This document shows positions 25,640 to 34,260 of a DNA stretch of 64,000 nucleotides, in pieces. The notes beneath the pieces are model-generated. The model saw only the letters and a list, made by a program, of their open reading frames with translations. It did not search any database and was not told where the DNA came from. The position numbers and the translations under genes are program-made. The stretch comes from Hyphomicrobiales bacterium (GTDB lineage: Bacteria > Pseudomonadota > Alphaproteobacteria > Rhizobiales > Rhizobiaceae), in assembly GCA_002709005.1 (NCBI GenBank), contig PAPH01000012.1, positions 1 through 64,000 on the forward strand, in the 5' to 3' direction. Position 1 is the first letter of the stretch. Each line of letters starts with the position of its first letter.

Positions 25640-26629
25640 TTATTCAGCGCGTTTGCGCAGTCCGAACGAAAGTCCGAGCACCAGGAACACCAGCACGCCG
25701 ATGCCCACCTGCTGCCAGAAGAAGTTCCACCCGATCAGCAGAAGCCCGTTGCGCATCACCGCGAGCAGCGCCACGCCGATCAGCGTGCCGAGAACGGACG
25801 GCCGGCGTTCCGCGCTGATCGCGGTCCCGATGAAGGTGGCGCCGATGGCGTCGAGCAGGAAGGCATCGCCCGCCAGCGGCACGTAGGACCGCACCGTCGA
25901 GGAAAGCAGGATGCCGGTGATGCCGGAAAGCACCGCGCAGGAGATGAACACGATCGACATGTGGAACGGTACCCGGATGCCCGAGTAGCGCGCCACATCC
26001 GCCTGCGCGCCGAGCGCTGCCACATAGCGGCCGAAGACCGAGCGATGCAGCGCCAGATAGACACCTATGATGCAGACCACGAGGATGATGATCGGCGTCG
26101 GGATGCCCAGCAGCGACGTGCGCGCAATGGCGTCGAACGGCGCGGCGTATTCGGCGCGGGTCAGATAGATCGGCACGCCGCCCTGCGTCGAAAGCTGCTG
26201 GATCGACTTGCCGATGAACAACACGCCGAGCGTCGCCAGAAACGGATTGATCTTCAGCTTGTTGATCAGGAAGGCGTTGAGCAGGCCCACGCAGAACGCC
26301 GCGCCCAGTCCGCCCATCACCGCGAAGGCACCCATGTAACCGGCCGCGATCATCATGATGAAGATCATGGAGGACAGGTCGATCGACACGCCCACCGACA
26401 GGTCGATGCCGCCGGCGCCGATAACGATCGTCATGCCCAGCGCGACGATGGCGAGCAGTACCACCTTGTTGGAAATCAGGTTGAAGATGTTCTCGCCGGA
26501 CATGAAGCCAGGAGCCGCGAAGGTGAAGAAGATCACCACCGCAATGAAGGCGACGATCACCGCATAGTTGGAGGCGGCTTCGAGGCTGAACCGGCTTTCG
26601 CGGACGGCAGTATCTGTCTGGTTTGTCAT
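25640..26629 (-). CDS. ABC sugar transporter permease (RbsC-like), second
   Basis: The 329-residue membrane protein has the BPD_transp_2 pattern: MTIVIGAGGIDLSVGVSIDLSSM near residue 65, LGVLFIGKSIQQLSTQGGVPI near 137, and ALGAQADVARYSGIRV, the coupling-helix EAA-like loop that contacts the ATPase. About nine membrane helices are visible. The ATG at 26629 follows CGGAGG; upstream extension overlaps the first permease and was rejected. It works with the permease encoded just upstream as a heterodimeric channel for the same sugar. Confidence 0.92.
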   Translation of the reverse strand: MTNQTDTAVRESRFSLEAASNYAVIVAFIAVVIFFTFAAPGFMSGENIFNLISNKVVLLAIVALGMTIVIGAGGIDLSVGVSIDLSSMIFIMMIAAGYMGAFAVMGGLGAAFCVGLLNAFLINKLKINPFLATLGVLFIGKSIQQLSTQGGVPIYLTRAEYAAPFDAIARTSLLGIPTPIIILVVCIIGVYLALHRSVFGRYVAALGAQADVARYSGIRVPFHMSIVFISCAVLSGITGILLSSTVRSYVPLAGDAFLLDAIGATFIGTAISAERRPSVLGTLIGVALLAVMRNGLLLIGWNFFWQQVGIGVLVFLVLGLSFGLRKRAE

Positions 26630-26640
26630 GTCTACCTCCG

Positions 26641-27639
26641 TCAGTGCTTCTTGGCGAACGAGGTCACGGTCACGACCAGCAGGATGAGCGCACCCTGAAC
26701 GCCGCTGACCCAGTAGGAAGAAATCCCGAGCAGCTGAAACCCGTTGGCGAGAAAGCCGATGAACAGCGCCGCCAGAAGCGTGCCGCCGATGGTCGGGATG
26801 AAGCGCCGCGAGAACACGGTTCCGAGAAGGGCTGCGGCGAGGATTGGCAACAGCATCAGTCCGGTTCCCGGCGTCGAGGACGACAGCCGCGAGACGATCA
26901 GGATCGATGCGACACCGGCCATGAAGCCCGAGAAGATATAGGCGCCGTAGACGTAGCGTCCGGTATTGATGCCGGCTGCGCGGGCGGCTTCGATATGACC
27001 GCCCACCGCATAGAGCCGAAGTCCGATCTTGCTGTAGTGGATCGCCCAGACGAGCAGCACGGAGCCGATGATCAGGCACCAGGCAAGCGTCGATATTCCG
27101 AGAAAGCGGCCGAATGCGAGTACGGTCATGAGATCCGACTGGACGGGAACGACCGTGTTCTCGGTGAGCGTCAGTTCGACGCCGGCGGCGATGTTCATCA
27201 CCGCAAGCGTGCCCAGAAGCGGCATGATCTTGAGGGTGACGACCGCGAGACCGTTAAAGAAACCGATCACCATGCCGGTGCCGATCGCGGCGGGGATGGC
27301 GACATAGTTGCCGTATCCCTCGCGCATCATCACCGCATAGACCGCGGCGCAAAGCCCGGCATTGGCGGCGATCGAAAGATCGATACCGCCCTTCTGGACG
27401 TCGGTGCCGGTGCCGATGAAGACCACCGTCATCGCGAATGCGAGGAAGCCCAGAATGGTCGATTGCTCGACCACGTTGATCATGTTGTAGGTCGTGGTGA
27501 AGCCACGCGCCGTGAGCGCGAAATAGATCATGATCCCGGCGAATGCCGCGAAGGCTCCCAGCCGGATCGCGAGCTTGGCGAAGACCTTGGAGTTGAACCA
27601 CCCGCGGCTGGTCGCGGGAGCGTGCTCGACAGCCGTCAT
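26641..27639 (-). CDS. ABC sugar transporter permease (RbsC-like), first
   Basis: The 332-residue protein has the same architecture as its neighbour, with TVVFIGTGTDVQKGGIDLSIAAN near residue 70 and the coupling loop AVGGHIEAARAAGINTGRYV near 195. Its start overlaps the ATPase stop by four bases (ATGA), and it ends 11 bases before the second permease. The two permeases differ considerably, indicating an old heterodimer rather than a recent duplication. Confidence 0.92.
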   Translation of the reverse strand: MTAVEHAPATSRGWFNSKVFAKLAIRLGAFAAFAGIMIYFALTARGFTTTYNMINVVEQSTILGFLAFAMTVVFIGTGTDVQKGGIDLSIAANAGLCAAVYAVMMREGYGNYVAIPAAIGTGMVIGFFNGLAVVTLKIMPLLGTLAVMNIAAGVELTLTENTVVPVQSDLMTVLAFGRFLGISTLAWCLIIGSVLLVWAIHYSKIGLRLYAVGGHIEAARAAGINTGRYVYGAYIFSGFMAGVASILIVSRLSSSTPGTGLMLLPILAAALLGTVFSRRFIPTIGGTLLAALFIGFLANGFQLLGISSYWVSGVQGALILLVVTVTSFAKKH

Positions 27640-29150
27640 GCCCGTTTCCTTTCAGTTTCCGCGACCGCGCCCGAGGCGGCGGCCAGAAGCCGGTCCGCGT
27701 CGATCTCGCCGCGCTTGTATTCGCCGATGATCTTGCCGCGATAGATCACGAGCACCCGGTCACACATCTCGGTGACCTCTTCGAGGTCCGATGAGACGAA
27801 GACCAGTCCCTTGCCCTCGGATGCGAGGCGGTTCATCAGGTTGTAGATTTCCACCTTCGCGCCGACGTCGACGGCCACGGTCGGCTCGTCGAGCAGGGAG
27901 ATCTCGGAATTGCAGCCGAGCCACTTGCCGACGACGACCTTCTGCTGGTTGCCGCCCGACAGGTTCTTGACCAGCGTGTGCCGGTCGGGCGTCTTGATGC
28001 CGAGATCACGGATCAGACCGTCGACCACTTCGGCTTCCTTCTTGCGATCGACAAAACCTCTGGTCGACAGCTGGCCGAGCGAGGCGAGCGACATGTTCTC
28101 GCCCACCGACAGTCCGGTCGCCACGCCATGGGCCCGGCGGTCTTCCGGAATCTTGGCGACGCCCGCGTTGACCGCATCGACCGGCGAGCCGAACTTCTGC
28201 TGCTTGTCATGGAGAATGATCTCGCCCGCATCCGGCTTGATCTGGCCAAACAGCGTGTTGAGCACTTCCTTGTCGCCGGAGCCGAGAAGACCCGTCAGGC
28301 CGAGGATTTCACCCGAGCGGATATCGAAGGACACGTCCTCGAAGGCGCCGTCCACCGTCAGGTTCCTTACCGACATCACCGGCGCGCCGATCTCGACCTC
28401 GCGGCGGGGATACATCTCGGACGTATCGCGGTTGGTCATCATCTCGACGATCTTCTGGATACCGACCTCGGAAGGGTCGACCACGCCGACATCCGTGCCG
28501 TTGCGCAAAACGGTCACCACGTCGCAAATCTCGAGAATTTCGGACATGTAGTGGGAAATGAAGACGATCGCGAGACCGTCGGTCTTCAGCCGGCGGAGCA
28601 CTGAGAACAGACTCTCGACCTCACGGCTGACCAGTGCCGCCGTCGGTTCGTCGAGCACCATGACCTTGGCATCATGGGCCAGCGCGCGGGTGATCTGCAC
28701 GATCTTCTGCTGGGCGGTCGACAATTCGCTGATCAGCGTGCGCGGATCGAGATCGAGTTCGAAATAGAGCTTGAGCAGTTCGCTCGCCCGGCGGTTCATC
28801 TCGCGGTAGTTGATGAAGGGCCCGACGCGCGGCTCGTTGCGCAGGAAAATCGCCTCGGCGACCGTTGCGGTCGGCACAAGCAGGCGGTCCTGGTGAATGA
28901 AGTGGACGCCTTCGGCCTCGATCGAGGCGGGGGTGATCTGGTCGAGCGGCTTGCCGAAGACAGACACATTGCCGCTGGTACGGCGGTAGATGCCAGCCAG
29001 GATCTTGATGATGGTCGATTTGCCGGCACCGTTCTGGCCGACAAGCCCGTGAATGGTCCCTGCCTCGACAACGAGATCGGCGTCGTCGAGCGCCTTGACC
29101 GGCCCGAAAATCTTGTTGATCGAGCGCATTTCGATGGCGGCAGCGGTCAT
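27636..29150 (-). CDS. ABC sugar transporter ATP-binding protein (RbsA-like, two ATPase domains)
   Basis: The 504-residue tandem ATPase has a first domain with Walker A GQNGAGKST (near residue 38), signature LSTAQQKIVQI and Walker B VMVLDEPTAAL. The second domain has a degenerate Walker A (GLTGLLGSGDKEVL), signature LSGGNQQKVVVGKWL and LLDEPTVAVDVGAK. This is the RbsA/XylG pattern in which only one site is fully active. The ATG at 29150 follows TGGAGGAG. The gene is separated from the binding-protein gene by 177 bases carrying a hairpin. Confidence 0.94.
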   Translation of the reverse strand: MTAAAIEMRSINKIFGPVKALDDADLVVEAGTIHGLVGQNGAGKSTIIKILAGIYRRTSGNVSVFGKPLDQITPASIEAEGVHFIHQDRLLVPTATVAEAIFLRNEPRVGPFINYREMNRRASELLKLYFELDLDPRTLISELSTAQQKIVQITRALAHDAKVMVLDEPTAALVSREVESLFSVLRRLKTDGLAIVFISHYMSEILEICDVVTVLRNGTDVGVVDPSEVGIQKIVEMMTNRDTSEMYPRREVEIGAPVMSVRNLTVDGAFEDVSFDIRSGEILGLTGLLGSGDKEVLNTLFGQIKPDAGEIILHDKQQKFGSPVDAVNAGVAKIPEDRRAHGVATGLSVGENMSLASLGQLSTRGFVDRKKEAEVVDGLIRDLGIKTPDRHTLVKNLSGGNQQKVVVGKWLGCNSEISLLDEPTVAVDVGAKVEIYNLMNRLASEGKGLVFVSSDLEEVTEMCDRVLVIYRGKIIGEYKRGEIDADRLLAAASGAVAETERKRA

Positions 29151-29282
29151 CGAATTCTCCTCCAGAGCAATTTCGATTTTTGGCGGAATCGGCAAATCGA
29201 AATGCGTAAATTAATTCAGTCGCCTGTCGAAGCTGCCCGTTCACGCCTGAAGGCGAAACGGCCTAAGAGCATCAATAGAGGT

Positions 29283-29308
29283 GGAGCCCCCCGAGGAGGA
29301 GGGGCTCC
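29283..29308 (-). other. intercistronic stem-loop after the binding-protein gene
   Basis: GGAGCCCC (29283-29290) pairs perfectly with GGGGCTCC (29301-29308) around ten bases, 20 bp past the binding-protein stop and 133 bp before the ATPase start. There is no U tract on the minus strand, so it is more likely an mRNA-protecting or attenuating hairpin giving excess binding protein, as is common in ABC operons. Confidence 0.65.
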
Positions 29309-29327
29309 GTAACCGAGTGTTTGGCAC

Positions 29328-30317
29328 TCAGTCCTTCTTCGGGAGGAAGTCCTCAGCCGTCTCCGCGGCATTTTCCTTGGTGATCAGCACGGCCGGCACG
29401 AAGGTGAAAGGCGGAACCTCTTCACCGGCGAGATAGGCTGCAACATTGTCTGCGGCGCGCTTGCCGATCTCGTAGGGCTGCTGGGCGGCAACAGCGCCGG
29501 CCGGCGAACCTTCGGTGGCGACCATCTCGACATATTCCGGGCTGCCGTCGACGCCGTAGGTCATGACGTCCTTGCGTCCGGCGGCCTCGATCGCCTGGGT
29601 GGCACCGATCATCGGCACGTCCCAGCAGGCCCAGACCGATTTCAGGTCGCTGTCCTCACCGTACTGGGTCAGGATGTCGGTTACGTCCGAATAGGCCTGC
29701 TGCACGGTGTTGGGGATCACGTCGCGCAGTTCCGGCTCGATGATCTCGATTTCCGGGAACGACTGCAGGACGTATTTGAGCTGGTCATAGCGGATCTTGC
29801 AGACCGGCACCGAGTAGAAGCCGTTGAAGACGGCGACCTTGCCCTTGCCGCCCATGTCGTTGACCATCTGCAGCGCCAGTTCGGCACCGATCGAGTAGTT
29901 GTTCGACGTGGTGTTGTTGATCGCGTGCGGGGTCGAGGTATCGACGGTGAACAGCGGAATGTCGGCCTGGCGGATACGCTGGAGCCAGGGGTTGAGAACG
30001 TCCAGGTTGCCGAGCTGCTCGAGAATGGCGTCGGGCTTCTGGGCGATCAGGGTCTGGATCTGGCTGATCTGGGTCTGGTCGTTACGCCCGGCATCGAGCG
30101 CGATCACTTCGGCGCCGAGTTCCTTGAGACGGTCGACCTGGCCACGATAGGCCATCAGGTCCCAGTGGTGGTCGGTGCCGATGACGGTCACGCCGACGGT
30201 CTTGCCCTCGAGCGGCTTGTCCTGGGCCATGGCCGGGAACGACACCGCCAGCATGGTGGTGGCGAGCGCAATGGCCTTGACCGTCGAGCGGCGGGAAATC
30301 TTCGTTTTCTGGTGCAT
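29328..30317 (-). CDS. periplasmic sugar-binding protein of the ABC transporter (RbsB-like)
   Basis: The 329-residue product has a signal peptide (residues 1-31, ending AMA-Q) with a twin Arg (SRRST) early on. The mature part follows the periplasmic binding protein family 4 order: KTVGVTVIGTDHHWDL, LGAEVIALDAGRNDQTQISQ (split), PLFTVDTSTPHA, and VWACWDVPMIGATQAIEAAG near the C terminus. It captures the substrate for the two permeases encoded downstream. The ATG at 30317 follows GAGGAAA. The gene lies 82 bases after the aldolase gene. Confidence 0.92.
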   Translation of the reverse strand: MHQKTKISRRSTVKAIALATTMLAVSFPAMAQDKPLEGKTVGVTVIGTDHHWDLMAYRGQVDRLKELGAEVIALDAGRNDQTQISQIQTLIAQKPDAILEQLGNLDVLNPWLQRIRQADIPLFTVDTSTPHAINNTTSNNYSIGAELALQMVNDMGGKGKVAVFNGFYSVPVCKIRYDQLKYVLQSFPEIEIIEPELRDVIPNTVQQAYSDVTDILTQYGEDSDLKSVWACWDVPMIGATQAIEAAGRKDVMTYGVDGSPEYVEMVATEGSPAGAVAAQQPYEIGKRAADNVAAYLAGEEVPPFTFVPAVLITKENAAETAEDFLPKKD

Positions 30318-30399
30318 GGTTTCCTCCTCTAATGCATCCAAATTTCGGGCTTATTCCTTGTTTTCGCGTGCTCCCGAGGCACAAGAGCGGCGGGTCACG

Positions 30400-31053
30400 T
30401 CACCATGCGTGTCCATAACCGGCCATTCTGCTGATGACGTTCTGAATCTCCTCCTCGCTCAGAAGCGGAGGCTCGCCGAACGGCAGGCAGCCAAGATACT
30501 GTTTGGCGAGGGTCTCGACCTCGACGGCCAGCCACATCGCCTTGCTCAGGCTGTTGCCCGTGGCAATCATGCCGTGATGGGCGAGCAGGCAGGCAGTGCG
30601 TCCTTCTAGGGCCGCGAGCGCATTGTCAGACAGCTCTTTTGTTCCAAAAGTCGCATAAGGCGCGCAACGAATATCCGATCCGCCGCAGATCGCGATCATG
30701 TAGTGAAGCGGCGGGATGGATTTCTCCATGATCGACAGTGTCGTCCCGGCCGTCGGGTGGGCGTGCACGATCGCGTTGACTTCCGGCTTGGCCTTCATGA
30801 TGTCGAGATGGAACTGCCACTCCGAAGAGGGGCGGCGACCACCGTCACGCGAGCCGTCGAAGCCCATCCAGACAATGTCGTCCTCCGTCATCTCGCTATA
30901 GGGCAGCGACGTCGGGGTAATCAGCATGCCCTCGCTGTCGCGGACCGAGATGTTTCCCGACGTCCCCTGATTGATCCCGGACCGGTTCATCTCCAGACAC
31001 GCGGAAATGATGGACTGGCGCTTTTCGCTGGAAGTGGTCGTTGCCGCGGTCAT
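30400..31053 (-). CDS. class II aldolase (L-fuculose-phosphate aldolase-like)
   Basis: The 217-residue product is the length of FucA and has the zinc site with identical spacing: E78, then H97 and H99 in VHAHP, then H160 in AHHG. GTSGNISVR (residues 30-38) is the phosphate-binding loop. FucA-type enzymes cleave ketose-1-phosphates to DHAP and an aldehyde, and RhaD and AraD are relatives. In this operon it probably cleaves the product of the PfkB kinase. Epimerase (AraD-like) activity cannot be excluded. It starts 14 bases after the SDR stop. Confidence 0.92.
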   Translation of the reverse strand: MTAATTTSSEKRQSIISACLEMNRSGINQGTSGNISVRDSEGMLITPTSLPYSEMTEDDIVWMGFDGSRDGGRRPSSEWQFHLDIMKAKPEVNAIVHAHPTAGTTLSIMEKSIPPLHYMIAICGGSDIRCAPYATFGTKELSDNALAALEGRTACLLAHHGMIATGNSLSKAMWLAVEVETLAKQYLGCLPFGEPPLLSEEEIQNVISRMAGYGHAW

Positions 31054-31067
31054 GTAATCTTCTGTCC

Positions 31068-31841
31068 TCAAAGTGCGGTATATCCGCCGTCGATCGCCAC
31101 GATCGACCCGGTCATGTAGGTGGAGGCCGGAGAGGCCAGGAATACGATGAGCGCCGCGACTTCCTCGGGCTCGCCGCAACGGCCCATCGGGGTCATGTCG
31201 AGCCAGACGTCGAAGAGTTCGGGCCGCGCCCGCATGCCAAGCGTCATCTCGGTGGCGATGTAGCCTGGCGCAAGCGCATTGACCCTCACGCCGGTCTTCG
31301 CCCATTCGACGGCGAGTGCCTTGGTGAGCTGATGGACGGCGCCCTTGGAGGTCATGTAGCTGGAAGCGAACTGCGGACGGTTGATGATGCTGCCCGACAT
31401 CGAGCCCATGTTGATGACCGAACCACGCCCGGCCTCGACCATCTGTCCGCCGAACGCGCGGCACACCCAGAAGGTACCGTTGACGTTGACGTCCATCACC
31501 TTGAGCCAGTCTTCGTCGGAGATTTCGGCAGCACTGTGCAGACGGGCGATGCCGGCCGAGTTGAGCAGGATGTCGGCGACACCGCTGCGCGCCTTGACCT
31601 CGTCGGCCACCCGGTTGACCGCCTTGGGATCTGTCACGTCGAGAAGCGCGGTCTTCACCTCGCAGCCGGCCTCGGAAAGTTCGGCGGCCGCGGCATCCAG
31701 CGTATCCTGATTGAAATCGAGCAGTTCGAGCTTCGCGCCGCACTGGCCGAGGGCCCGTGCCGCTTCGAGGCCGATGCCACTGGCGCCACCGGTGATGACA
31801 GCGAGCTTGCCGCTCAGATCGTTCGCGTTCCTGTAGTCCAA
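31068..31841 (-). CDS. short-chain dehydrogenase/reductase, first gene of the sugar operon
   Basis: The 257-residue classical SDR has TGGASGIG near residue 17, Asp at the end of the second strand (LELLDFN) favouring NAD, LNSAG in place of NNAG, and catalytic S147, Y162 and K166 (SSYMTSK). It probably oxidises the imported sugar or polyol to a ketose. The start was set at TTG 31841, which has GAGGGG six bases before it; a TTG at 31868 gives nine extra residues and lacks a site. It opens the operon that runs to 20963 and lies downstream of two GntR-type operators. Confidence 0.88.
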   Translation of the reverse strand: MDYRNANDLSGKLAVITGGASGIGLEAARALGQCGAKLELLDFNQDTLDAAAAELSEAGCEVKTALLDVTDPKAVNRVADEVKARSGVADILLNSAGIARLHSAAEISDEDWLKVMDVNVNGTFWVCRAFGGQMVEAGRGSVINMGSMSGSIINRPQFASSYMTSKGAVHQLTKALAVEWAKTGVRVNALAPGYIATEMTLGMRARPELFDVWLDMTPMGRCGEPEEVAALIVFLASPASTYMTGSIVAIDGGYTAL

Positions 31842-31972
31842 ACAAACCCCCTCGCCGTACCCAGTCAATCAGACCGCACGGCGCTTAGGCCCCTTTTCGG
31901 GGATTGATCATTTCGGGAGTTTTCCTCCCTCCCTGACATGCACGATGACGGGAGAATTTGCCTCTGTCAATC

Positions 31973-31984
31973 TGGTTATAACCA
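31973..31984. promoter_or_regulatory. GntR-type operator 1 of the sugar operon
   Basis: TGGTTATAACCA is a perfect 12-bp palindrome, 132 bp before the SDR start and 100 bp beyond the GntR stop. The symmetry and the adjacent GntR gene make it the best candidate for that regulator's site. Confidence 0.7.
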
Positions 31985-31999
31985 CAAATGTAAATTTTT

Positions 32000-32011
32000 T
32001 GGGAATAACCA
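32000..32011. promoter_or_regulatory. GntR-type operator 2 of the sugar operon
   Basis: TGGGAATAACCA retains one exact TAACCA half-site of the neighbouring palindrome, with centres 27 bp apart. The pair could allow two dimers to bind cooperatively. Confidence 0.5.
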
Positions 32012-32083
32012 GAAATTAGACAGGCGAAAACATGCTGTCCCCAAAGGCAAACAGGGGCATTTCAGGATAAGGAAGCAAGGAAA

Positions 32084-32923
32084 TCAGTTCTTGAATGTAC
32101 CCGTGGAGACGTGGATCCGCGCCACGGCCGAGTTGTAGAAGGCACGGTAATATTCCAGCGGCGCGTCCGCACCGTCATAGGCGATGGATTCGATCGAGAT
32201 CAGCGGATGATCGGGGCTGACTTCCAGCCGCTTGGCCACCGTTTCGTCCGGCATCGCGGCGGTGAACCAACGCTCCGCCCGGCGCGACGTCAGCCCGTAT
32301 CGCTCCTTGAGAATCTGGAAGATCGACTGTCCGGTGATGTCGAGCTTTTCCATGTCGGGCACCTTGTGGCCCGGCAGCGAGATCAGGGTGTGGGTGATCG
32401 GCTGACCGTCCGACTTGTAGATGCGTCCCACCCGCACCACCGTGCCGCCGGGCGGCAGGCTGAACACCCTTGCCTCGTCCTCGTCAGGCTCGTCGCGGCG
32501 GAATTCGAAGGCGACGGCAGTGACCTTGTGCCCCCGCGCCTCGAGATCGGAGTGAACCGAGACGTTCGACGTCAGGAAGTTGGTTTCCATCACAGGCTTG
32601 GCGACGAAGATGCCGCGCCGGGGAACCTTCATCAGCAGCCCCTCGTCGGCGAGACTGCCGAGAGCGGCGCGCACCACTGGCCGGGAGACGTTGAAGATCT
32701 CGCACATCGCCTGCTCGGAGGGCAGCCGCGCATCGGGCTTGAGCGCGTCCTTGCCGATCTTTTCCGAGAGCGCGTTCTTCAACTGCACCCAGAGCGGCGT
32801 TGTGCTGTCGCGGTCCAGAATCCCCTCATCGGCAATCTCCCGGAGGATGATCACGTTCGAACTGTCGTCCTCGACATTGCGAGGCCGGCCACGTCCGCGC
32901 CGCTCTGCGTTTGCAATTGCCAC
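32084..32923 (-). CDS. GntR-family regulator (UTRA domain) with AT-hook-like N terminus
   Basis: The 279-residue product has a winged helix (about residues 35-105, LPSEQAMCEIFNVSRPVVRAALGSLADEGLL) and a UTRA ligand domain (about 120-270, with GTVVRVGRIYKSDGQPI and PLISIES). It is therefore of the HutC group, which senses small effectors such as sugars or their phosphates. The first 15 residues (ERRGRGRPRNV) contain the RGRP core of an AT-hook, unusual for this family. It lies upstream of and parallel to the sugar operon, with two palindromes in the gap, and likely represses it. Confidence 0.9.
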   Translation of the reverse strand: MAIANAERRGRGRPRNVEDDSSNVIILREIADEGILDRDSTTPLWVQLKNALSEKIGKDALKPDARLPSEQAMCEIFNVSRPVVRAALGSLADEGLLMKVPRRGIFVAKPVMETNFLTSNVSVHSDLEARGHKVTAVAFEFRRDEPDEDEARVFSLPPGGTVVRVGRIYKSDGQPITHTLISLPGHKVPDMEKLDITGQSIFQILKERYGLTSRRAERWFTAAMPDETVAKRLEVSPDHPLISIESIAYDGADAPLEYYRAFYNSAVARIHVSTGTFKN

Positions 32924-33035
32924 TCTCAGACTCCCAGACTTTCGATTCCCGCTTTTTCAGCTTCCGGTTATTATTGATAGGTTTTCTCGCGTCACGCCAG
33001 TACGCGGATCGTACCCCTTTCGCCCAATCCCCCGC

Positions 33036-34256
33036 TCATCGCGCACCACCCGCAAGTTGTGCCGATTCCGGCAAGGATCGAAGCCGCATCATCGCCAGAG
33101 CGCCGACGACCGGTCCCGGCACCAACACCAGAAACGCCCAGTTCCACGAGCCCAGCCAATTGGCGAAGACAGGCACCACCCAGATGGTGAACACGGTGAG
33201 CGCAAAGCCGATTCCGAGCTGAAGGGCAAGCGCCGTGCCGACGAAATGCCGGTCGGCCAGTTCCGTCACCGCCGCCGAGAACTGCGCACTATCGCCGATA
33301 ATGGAGACCCCCCAGACAATGGCGATCAGCGCCAAGAACCATCCCGGCCCGTCGAAGGCGAAGCCGATCAAGACGGCGCACAGAGCCGAAACCGCCATCA
33401 TGCCGACAGTAGTCAGGCAGCGGCCAATCCTGTCCGACAGCCAACCGCCGAGAAGGCAGCCCGCGACACCGGAGGCGACGACGACGAAACTCAGCATCGA
33501 CGAAGAGCCGAAGGGAAAGGAGACGAGCCCCTGCTCGGCTGCCCGCGCAAATGCCAGCATCCACGCCCACATCGCGTAGAGTTCCCACATGTGGCCGAAA
33601 TAGCCGAGATTGGCCAGAAGCAGCGGCCTGGAGGTGAACACCTTCAACGACTGCCGCGGATCGAAGGTCGCGCGGCCGAAGCCATGCGGCCCCTCATGGA
33701 CGGCGAAGGCGAAAATCAGTGCGCCGACAACACTCGAGGCCGTCGTCAGCATGACCACGCCGCGCCAGTCGAGTCCGTCGGTTACCGCGCGGAAAAGATG
33801 CGGCATCGAGGAGCCGAGCGTCAGGGCGCCGATCAGAAATCCGAGCGCCAGCCCCCTGCCCCGGACGAACCATGTCGCCATCAGCTTGAGAGCCGGCGGA
33901 TAGACGCCGGCGAGCGCGATGCCGGTAACGAACCGCGCCAACACCGCCATTTCCGGACCGGGCCCGAGCAGCAGCGCGGCATTGGCGAGAGCAGCGATGG
34001 CGCTCGATACAGCCATCAGCCGGCTCATGCGAACCAGATCCGGCAGGTTGACGAGCGAGGCGCCAACCGCGCCGACAACGAAACCGAGCTGAACCGCATT
34101 GGTCAGCCAGGCCGCCTGCGACGTGGTCAGCGCCCATTCGCGCACCAGTTCAGGGATGATGGCGGTCGCCGAGAACCAGGTTGTCAGCACCCCGACGACC
34201 CCGACGCAGATCAGCGTCAGCGCCTTCCAGCGCCCCTCGGCGGCCACCGTCCCCAT
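33036..34256 (-). CDS. MFS transporter
   Basis: The 406-residue protein has about twelve membrane helices in two halves, with the loop motif LGGWLSDRIGR between helices of the second half and FVTGIALAGVYPPALKLMATW in the first. It is a major facilitator superfamily carrier; direction and substrate are not evident. It is the last gene of the acyl-CoA operon that begins at 38222 and starts within a few bases of the MaoC stop, so it probably imports the acid that the ligase activates. GTG at 34259 is an alternative start. Confidence 0.88.
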   Translation of the reverse strand: MGTVAAEGRWKALTLICVGVVGVLTTWFSATAIIPELVREWALTTSQAAWLTNAVQLGFVVGAVGASLVNLPDLVRMSRLMAVSSAIAALANAALLLGPGPEMAVLARFVTGIALAGVYPPALKLMATWFVRGRGLALGFLIGALTLGSSMPHLFRAVTDGLDWRGVVMLTTASSVVGALIFAFAVHEGPHGFGRATFDPRQSLKVFTSRPLLLANLGYFGHMWELYAMWAWMLAFARAAEQGLVSFPFGSSSMLSFVVVASGVAGCLLGGWLSDRIGRCLTTVGMMAVSALCAVLIGFAFDGPGWFLALIAIVWGVSIIGDSAQFSAAVTELADRHFVGTALALQLGIGFALTVFTIWVVPVFANWLGSWNWAFLVLVPGPVVGALAMMRLRSLPESAQLAGGAR

Positions 34257-34260
34257 CACC

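Noticed and set aside
31842-31868. TTG at 31868 as the start of the first SDR of the sugar operon
   Set aside because: It lacks a ribosome binding site and adds nine residues not matching SDRs; TTG 31841 has GAGGGG at good spacing.
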